This document shows positions 62,311 through 64,000 of a stretch of DNA of 64,000 bases, piece by piece (positions within the stretch are counted from its first letter, which is position 1; every line of letters begins with the position of its first letter). This DNA comes from Fodinisporobacter ferrooxydans. GTDB lineage: Bacteria; Bacillota; Bacilli; Tumebacillales; MYW30-H2. Where the stretch lies: NCBI RefSeq assembly GCF_022818495.1, contig NZ_CP089291.1, positions 921,536-985,535 on the forward strand. The letters run 5' to 3'. A program made the translations under genes and the position numbers. The notes beneath the pieces are model-generated. The model worked only from the letters and a program-made list of their open reading frames with translations. It was not told the origin of the DNA and did not search any database.

Positions 62311-63300
62311 TTATTTGTCGTCATATCCCCGCGGATGGTTGCGATGCCAGTTCCATGCGTGTGCGAGAATCGTTTCCAGCTGTCCATATTGGGGCTTCCA
62401 TCCCAACTCGTTTTGGGCTTGCTTGGACGAAGCGACAAGCACAGCCGGGTCGCCTGCCCTGCGCGGCGATACGACTGCGGGAATGGGATGCCCCGTGATC
62501 ATGCGCGCCTTTTCAATCACTTCTTTGACGGAAAATCCTTTACCGTTGCCCAGATTGCAAATGCTGCTCGACTCGTTTTGCCGCAGGTATTCAATGGCCA
62601 AAAAGTGCGCATTGGCCAAATCCATGACATGGATGTAGTCGCGGATGCATGTGCCGTCTGCTGTCGGATAATCGTCGCCGAATATCTGAATGGCTTCCCG
62701 CTGTCCCAGTGCAACTTGCAAAATAATGGGGATCAAATGGCTTTCCGGCGTGTGATCTTCGCCGATGTGCCCGTCCGGATGCGCTCCTGCCGCATTAAAA
62801 TAGCGCAAACACACCGATTTCAAGCCATACGCCTGGTCGCACCAGCGGAGCATCTTCTCAATGGCTAATTTTGTTTCTCCATATGGCGATGTCGGGTTTG
62901 TATCGCTGCTCTCCGGAATCGGGATTTGTTTGGGTTCGCCGTATGTAGCAGCCGTTGAGGAAAAAACGATTTTTTTCACATCGTGCCCAATCATCGATTT
63001 TACAAGTGTATATGTGCCGACTACGTTATTTTGGTAGTAATGCAAGGGGATCTGTACACTTTCCCCGACTTGGGATTCTGCTGCAAAGTGTACAACTGCC
63101 TCAATTCCGTGCCCGGTAAAAATCTTGTGCAGAAGTTCTTCGTCCAAAATATTCCCTTGATAGAACGTACAGCCCGCGACAGCCTGTCTGTGGCCTTTTT
63201 GCAAACTGTCCAGCACAACCACCGTTTCTCCTTGCTGCAACAATTCTGCAACCGTATGACTGCCGATATATCCCGCTCCGCCTGTTACCAAGATTGCCAT
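62311..63300 (-). CDS. galE: UDP-glucose 4-epimerase GalE
   Basis: The 329-residue short-chain dehydrogenase-type epimerase interconverts UDP-galactose and UDP-glucose with bound NAD. It has the nucleotide motif VTGGAGYIGSHTV, the catalytic Ser/Tyr segment FSSTAATYGEP...NPTSPYGETKLAIEK (YxxxK) and LRYFNAAGAHPDG. Length is standard. It provides UDP-galactose for surface glycans or completes the Leloir pathway with galK immediately upstream. GGGAGGA precedes the ATG. Confidence 0.97.
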   Translation of the reverse strand: MAILVTGGAGYIGSHTVAELLQQGETVVVLDSLQKGHRQAVAGCTFYQGNILDEELLHKIFTGHGIEAVVHFAAESQVGESVQIPLHYYQNNVVGTYTLVKSMIGHDVKKIVFSSTAATYGEPKQIPIPESSDTNPTSPYGETKLAIEKMLRWCDQAYGLKSVCLRYFNAAGAHPDGHIGEDHTPESHLIPIILQVALGQREAIQIFGDDYPTADGTCIRDYIHVMDLANAHFLAIEYLRQNESSSICNLGNGKGFSVKEVIEKARMITGHPIPAVVSPRRAGDPAVLVASSKQAQNELGWKPQYGQLETILAHAWNWHRNHPRGYDDK

Positions 63301-63348
63301 CGATTGTTCCTCCCAGCGTTTTTCGCTTTCTCTTTTACTACATCTCTT

Positions 63349-64000
63349 TTATTCCATCTCTTTCACTCCGTCGCCGATTCCGCAAAGATAGAAGGAAGGC
63401 GCAAGACCCGTTTTCTCCGTGTAGCGTTTGGCTACATCGATCTGAAACGCTTCCACTTGCCCGGATTCCACCAGACTGACTGTACAGCCGCCGAATCCTG
63501 CCCCCGTCATGCGCGTCCCGATGCATCCCTGCACCTGTTTTGCCACTTCATACAGCGTATCTAGCTCCACCCCGGTGACTTCATAGAGATCCCGCAAGGA
63601 ATCATGTGAAGCGATCATCAATTCGCCAAACTTCCGCAAGTCGCCCGCTTGTAATGCGCCAACCGCTTGCTTGACTCTGGCGTTTTCCTCCACGACATGC
63701 CGGACGCGTTTTTTTACATGGTGTTGCGGGATGACATGTTCGTACATTTCCAACATCTCGGGCGTTACATCCGCCAGATGCGAAATAGCAGGCAGGACTT
63801 TCTGCAATGCCGCAAGACCTTGTTCACACTCCGCCCGCCGTTCATTGTATTTGGAATCGGTCAAGCCGCGCCTTTTATTCGTATTCGTGATTACCAATTG
63901 GTATCCTGCCAGCCGCAATGGTACAAGCTCGTAGTCCAATGTGGCACATTGCAGCAAAATGGCGTGATCTTGCTTCCCCATTCCAACGGCAAACTGATCC
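63349..64000 (-). CDS. galK: Galactokinase GalK, C-terminal part (runs off right edge)
   Basis: The visible 217 residues are the C-terminal half of a GHMP kinase that phosphorylates galactose at C1. Landmarks are DQFAVGMGKQDHAILLQCATLDYELVPL (the catalytic aspartate region), VITNTNKRRGLTDSKYNERRAECEQGL, and the third GHMP motif GTRMTGAGFGGCTVSLVESG. The N-terminal part lies beyond position 64000. galE follows 48 bp downstream on the same strand. Confidence 0.95.
   Translation of the reverse strand, partial: DQFAVGMGKQDHAILLQCATLDYELVPLRLAGYQLVITNTNKRRGLTDSKYNERRAECEQGLAALQKVLPAISHLADVTPEMLEMYEHVIPQHHVKKRVRHVVEENARVKQAVGALQAGDLRKFGELMIASHDSLRDLYEVTGVELDTLYEVAKQVQGCIGTRMTGAGFGGCTVSLVESGQVEAFQIDVAKRYTEKTGLAPSFYLCGIGDGVKEME

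Overview
The window looks like chromosomal DNA from a motile, endospore-forming member of the Bacillota (class Bacilli, perhaps an Alicyclobacillaceae-like lineage; the family is an inference). The evidence is strong AGGAGG-type ribosome binding sites, frequent GTG and TTG starts, sporulation genes (spoIIID, spoIIQ, spoIID), the MreB paralogue mbl, flhO/flhP, and many secreted proteins with SLH or copper-amine-oxidase-like 'stalk' domains. No rRNA, tRNA or CRISPR array was seen.

Layout. 0.4-3 kb: an intact IS66-type insertion sequence with an 8-bp target duplication. 3-11 kb: secreted surface proteins, a heptad-repeat coiled-coil protein, a probable toxin-antitoxin pair and a double-GNAT acetyltransferase. 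12-22.6 kb: two RND efflux operons (adaptor plus pump), separated by a Uma2-family gene. 22.8-24.1 kb: two DsrE-like proteins, a 160-bp MITE-like element and a thioredoxin whose first active-site cysteine codon is an in-frame TGA. 24.3-26.9 kb: a class II aldolase - PadR - DHA2 drug transporter operon under a 37-bp palindrome. 27-34 kb: a MntA/HepT module, IS1380- and IS701-type transposases, an SLH protein and a TPR glycosyltransferase. 34.4-40 kb: a stalk-nuclease-lamin-tail protein, a stalk-TolC fusion and a large surface protein with a long leader.

40.6-52.3 kb is housekeeping and sporulation DNA: GT4 glycosyltransferase, YigZ, an unusual sigma factor, fabZ, a PgsA-like enzyme, flhP-flhO, mbl, spoIIID, a DUF402 protein, an SLH protein and spoIIQ. 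Two near-identical 155-bp MITEs, each with its own 5-bp target duplication, flank the sigma factor and fabZ. 52.5-53.2 kb carries an AbrB/RelE-type module. 53.4-59 kb is an operon best read as 3-sulfolactate degradation: suyA, suyB, comC, a GntR regulator, slcC and an MFS importer. spoIID, an acyl-CoA thioesterase and a galK (partial) - galE - ROK regulator group close the window.

The observations most worth following are the putative selenocysteine thioredoxin with a hairpin placed like a bacterial SECIS, the complete sulfolactate pathway inside a sporulation neighbourhood (sulfolactate is a known spore constituent in Bacillus), the TolC-like protein in a cell that otherwise looks Gram-positive, and several structured leaders that match no class I recognise.
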